From: Herbaspirillum sp. GW103
Lineage (GTDB): Bacteria; Pseudomonadota; Gammaproteobacteria; Burkholderiales; Burkholderiaceae_D
Assembly (NCBI RefSeq): GCF_000261365.1
Contig: NZ_AJVC01000004.1
Coordinates: 806,001 to 870,000, forward strand
DNA: 64,000 nucleotides
Reading direction: 5' to 3'
Shown: piece by piece, positions 62,256 to 64,000 of the stretch
Layout: every line of letters starts with the position of its first letter
Numbering within the stretch: the stretch's first letter is position 1
Program-made: the position numbers and the translations under genes
Notes under the pieces: generated by a model
The model's database searches: none
What the model was told of the DNA's origin: nothing
The model's input: the letters and a program-made list of their open reading frames with translations, nothing else

Positions 62256-63323
62256 ATGTTCATCAAAAAAATCTTCCAGCAAATGCTGGTCCTGCTCTGC
62301 CTGGCCGCAGCCGCTGCCGCGCAAGCACAACAACTCCCCAACGTCGTCATCCTGGCCACCGGCGGCACCATCGCCGGCACTGGCGCCACCAGCACCACTA
62401 CCGTCGGCTACACCGCGGCCAAGGTCGGCGTGGATGCGCTCATCGCCGCCGTTCCCGAACTGAAGAAGGTCGCCAATGTGCGCGGCGAGCAGGTCATGCA
62501 GATCGCCAGCGAGAACATGAACAACGACGCCTGGCTCAAGCTGGCCAAGCGCGTCAACACCCTGCTGGCGCAGAGTGACGTGGACGGCATCGTCATCACC
62601 CACGGCACCGACACCATCGAAGAGACCGCCTACTTCCTGGACCTGGTGGTCAAGAGCCGTAAGCCGGTGGTGATCGTGGGCGCGATGCGTCCCTCCACCG
62701 CCATCAGCGCTGACGGCCCGATCAACCTGTACAACGCCGTGCTGCTGGCCGGCTCCAAGGAAGCCGTCGGCAAGGGCGTGCTGGTGACCCTGAACGACCA
62801 GATCAACGCTGGCCGTGAAGTGACCAAGACCAACACCTCCACCACGGACACCTTCAAGACGCCGGAACTGGGCTTCCTGGGCTACATCCAGGGCAGCAAG
62901 CCTTACTTCTATCGCCAGTCCACCCGCAAGAACACGGTCGACACGCCCTTCGACATCATGAACCTGGACAAGCTGCCGCAAGTGGACATCGTCTACGGCT
63001 ACGCCAACATGAATCCGATCGCGCTCAACGCCTTCGTGGCCGCTGGCGCACAGGGCATCATCCACGCCGGCGTGGGTGACGGCAGCCTGAACAACACCGT
63101 GGTGCCGTCGCTGACCGAAGCCCGCAAGAAGGGCGTGGTGATCGTACGTTCCAGCCGCGTCGGCCAGGGCATCGTGGCGCGCAACGGCGAAGCCGACGAC
63201 GACAAGCTGGACTTCGTGGTCTCCGACACGCTCAACCCGCAGAAGGCGCGCATCCTGCTGATGCTGGCCCTGACCAAGACCACCGACACCAAGGAAATCC
63301 AGAAGATGTTCTGGGAATACTGA
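62256..63323 (+). CDS. ansB: L-asparaginase type II (periplasmic)
   Basis: A 355-residue precursor with signal peptide (FIKKIFQQMLVLLCLAAAAA, cleaved near AQA-24). It hydrolyses asparagine, and perhaps glutamine, to aspartate and ammonia. Nucleophile Thr38 in ILATGGTIAG, second-site HGTDTIEETAYFL, and the conserved GAMRPSTAISADGPINLYNAV are intact. The signal peptide points to the high-affinity periplasmic form. Ribosome site AGAGG precedes the ATG. The ammonia product links with gltBD. Confidence 0.93.
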   Translation: MFIKKIFQQMLVLLCLAAAAAAQAQQLPNVVILATGGTIAGTGATSTTTVGYTAAKVGVDALIAAVPELKKVANVRGEQVMQIASENMNNDAWLKLAKRVNTLLAQSDVDGIVITHGTDTIEETAYFLDLVVKSRKPVVIVGAMRPSTAISADGPINLYNAVLLAGSKEAVGKGVLVTLNDQINAGREVTKTNTSTTDTFKTPELGFLGYIQGSKPYFYRQSTRKNTVDTPFDIMNLDKLPQVDIVYGYANMNPIALNAFVAAGAQGIIHAGVGDGSLNNTVVPSLTEARKKGVVIVRSSRVGQGIVARNGEADDDKLDFVVSDTLNPQKARILLMLALTKTTDTKEIQKMFWEY

Positions 63324-63360
63324 TCGGCGCGGACGGGCAGATCCTGCCCGCCGCAATTCG

Positions 63361-63392
63361 TATCCCTGTATTCCTGTATCCCTGTATCCCTT
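63361..63392. repeat. Four tandem 8-bp repeats TATCCCTG
   Basis: TATCCCTG, TATTCCTG, TATCCCTG, TATCCCTT in a row, directly before the asparaginase terminator. Short simple repeat in the 3' untranslated region. Confidence 0.85.
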
Positions 63393-63393
63393 C

Positions 63394-63422
63394 AAGCCCG
63401 CTGCACCTGCAGCGGGCTTTTT
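63394..63422 (+). terminator. Terminator of ansB
   Basis: AGCCCGCTGCA (63395-63405), loop CC, TGCAGCGGGCT (63408-63418), then TTTT. Confidence 0.92.
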
Positions 63423-63501
63423 CATGGGCGGAACCAAGCCGGTTCGCACCGACTCTGTAGAGTTCGCCCCACCCCGCGAGCGCCTCACAGGAGAACACCG
63501 C

Positions 63502-64000
63502 ATGCCCAGCCGCCGTCATTTCCTCGCCGCCGCCAGTGCCGCCTCGGCGCTGGCCGCCCTCGGCCTCTCACCGCGCGCGCTGGCGGCGCAGGGCTTGCGC
63601 CTGGGTCGCGCGCAGCCGTTTTCCTTCGACACGCTCATCGCCCGCGCACGCGACATGGCCCGCACCCCCTATCAGGCCCCGCCCGCCGCACCGGCTGCGG
63701 TGCTGGACCGCATTGACTACGAGGCGCATGGCCAGATCCGTTTCAAGACCGCAGATGCGCTCTTCGCCCAGGGGCCCGGCGCGTTTCCGGTGACCTTCTT
63801 CCATCTCGGCAAGTTCTTCCGTGTACCGGTACGGATGTTCATCCTTGCTGGTCAGGGCGATGGCACTGTACCGGTCCAGTCCCGTGAAGTGTCTTACCGC
63901 GATGACTACTTCGACATGCCCGCCGACAGCCCCGCCCACCAGTTGCCGCCCGACAGCGGCTTTGCCGGTTTCCGTTTCCAGGAGAGTCGCCTGGCCGACC
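63502..64000 (+). CDS. opgD: Glucan biosynthesis protein D (partial, 3' end outside window)
   Basis: First 166 codons of an MdoG/MdoD-family periplasmic protein for osmoregulated periplasmic glucans. It begins PSRRHFLAAASAASALAALG, a twin-arginine signal as in OpgD (OpgG lacks it), and continues PFSFDTLIARARDMARTPYQAP, IDYEAHGQIRFKT, FFHLGKFFRVPVRMF and GFAGFRF, matching OpgD blocks. A ribosome site AGGAG lies 8 bases before the ATG. The rest lies beyond 64000. Confidence 0.85.
   Translation, partial: MPSRRHFLAAASAASALAALGLSPRALAAQGLRLGRAQPFSFDTLIARARDMARTPYQAPPAAPAAVLDRIDYEAHGQIRFKTADALFAQGPGAFPVTFFHLGKFFRVPVRMFILAGQGDGTVPVQSREVSYRDDYFDMPADSPAHQLPPDSGFAGFRFQESRLAD

Overview
This is ordinary chromosome from a GC-rich betaproteobacterium. 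The rrn operon layout (16S, tRNA-Ile, tRNA-Ala, 23S, 5S), the gene orders rpe-gph-trpEGDC, ptsN-hprK-rapZ and mutY-mutM / TPR lipoprotein-lolB-ispE-tRNA-Gln-prs-rplY, and the protein sequences together point to the Oxalobacteraceae. Herbaspirillum is my best guess, from remembered family traits and not from a search. Most of the window is core metabolism and no large genomic island is visible. The only mobile-element-like piece is a solitary REP-associated (RAYT) transposase near 54.1-54.9 kb.

Layout. 1-2.3 kb: end of a sugar-acid SDR dehydrogenase, an SMP-30 lactonase and a PagL-type lipid A deacylase. 2.6-8.2 kb: a complete rRNA operon on the minus strand with promoter, boxA sites, RNase III processing stems and terminator. 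8.5-13.5 kb: enoyl-CoA hydratase, universal stress protein, mltA, a small membrane ORF, apaG, rpe and gph. 13.6-17.9 kb: trpEGDC, preceded by a probable Trp-rich leader peptide and attenuator. 17.9-19.4 kb: a DHA2 drug-efflux-type MFS. 19.4-28.7 kb (minus): a 1333-residue FAD/Fe-S dehydrogenase, HIT protein, DUF971 protein, ubiE, a Tim44-domain protein, ubiJ and ubiB. 28.8-29.2 kb: two unannotated-looking small ORFs with strong ribosome binding sites and their own terminator. 29.3-36.3 kb: yqaA, ilvA, queF, pagP, ptsN, hprK and rapZ. 36.3-43.9 kb: mutY and mutM on minus, then the lipoprotein-lolB-ispE-tRNA-Gln-prs-rplY run on plus. 44-54 kb (minus): flotillin-like protein, M61 peptidase, gltD and gltB. 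54-64 kb: RAYT element, terC, a zinc-ribbon protein, nhaR, a LysR/MFS divergent pair, AMP nucleosidase, periplasmic L-asparaginase and the start of opgD.

How the genes work together. The ubi cluster feeds the ubiquinone pool on which flavin/Fe-S dehydrogenases depend. gltBD assimilates ammonia, which periplasmic asparaginase may help supply. The PTS-Ntr parts (ptsN, hprK) sit with rapZ, linking nitrogen and carbon signalling to envelope precursor control. pagL and pagP both remodel lipid A, and mltA, lolB and opgD also act in the envelope. mutY and mutM overlap by ATGA and jointly protect against 8-oxoguanine.

The least explained signals lie between genes: the trp leader, structured leaders before rplY and prs, an inverted repeat with two small ORFs at 28.8-29.2 kb, a nested inverted repeat before pagP, an imperfect 14-bp palindrome after rplY, and three short tandem-repeat tracts in intergenic gaps. 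All assignments come from reading the sequence; no database search was possible.
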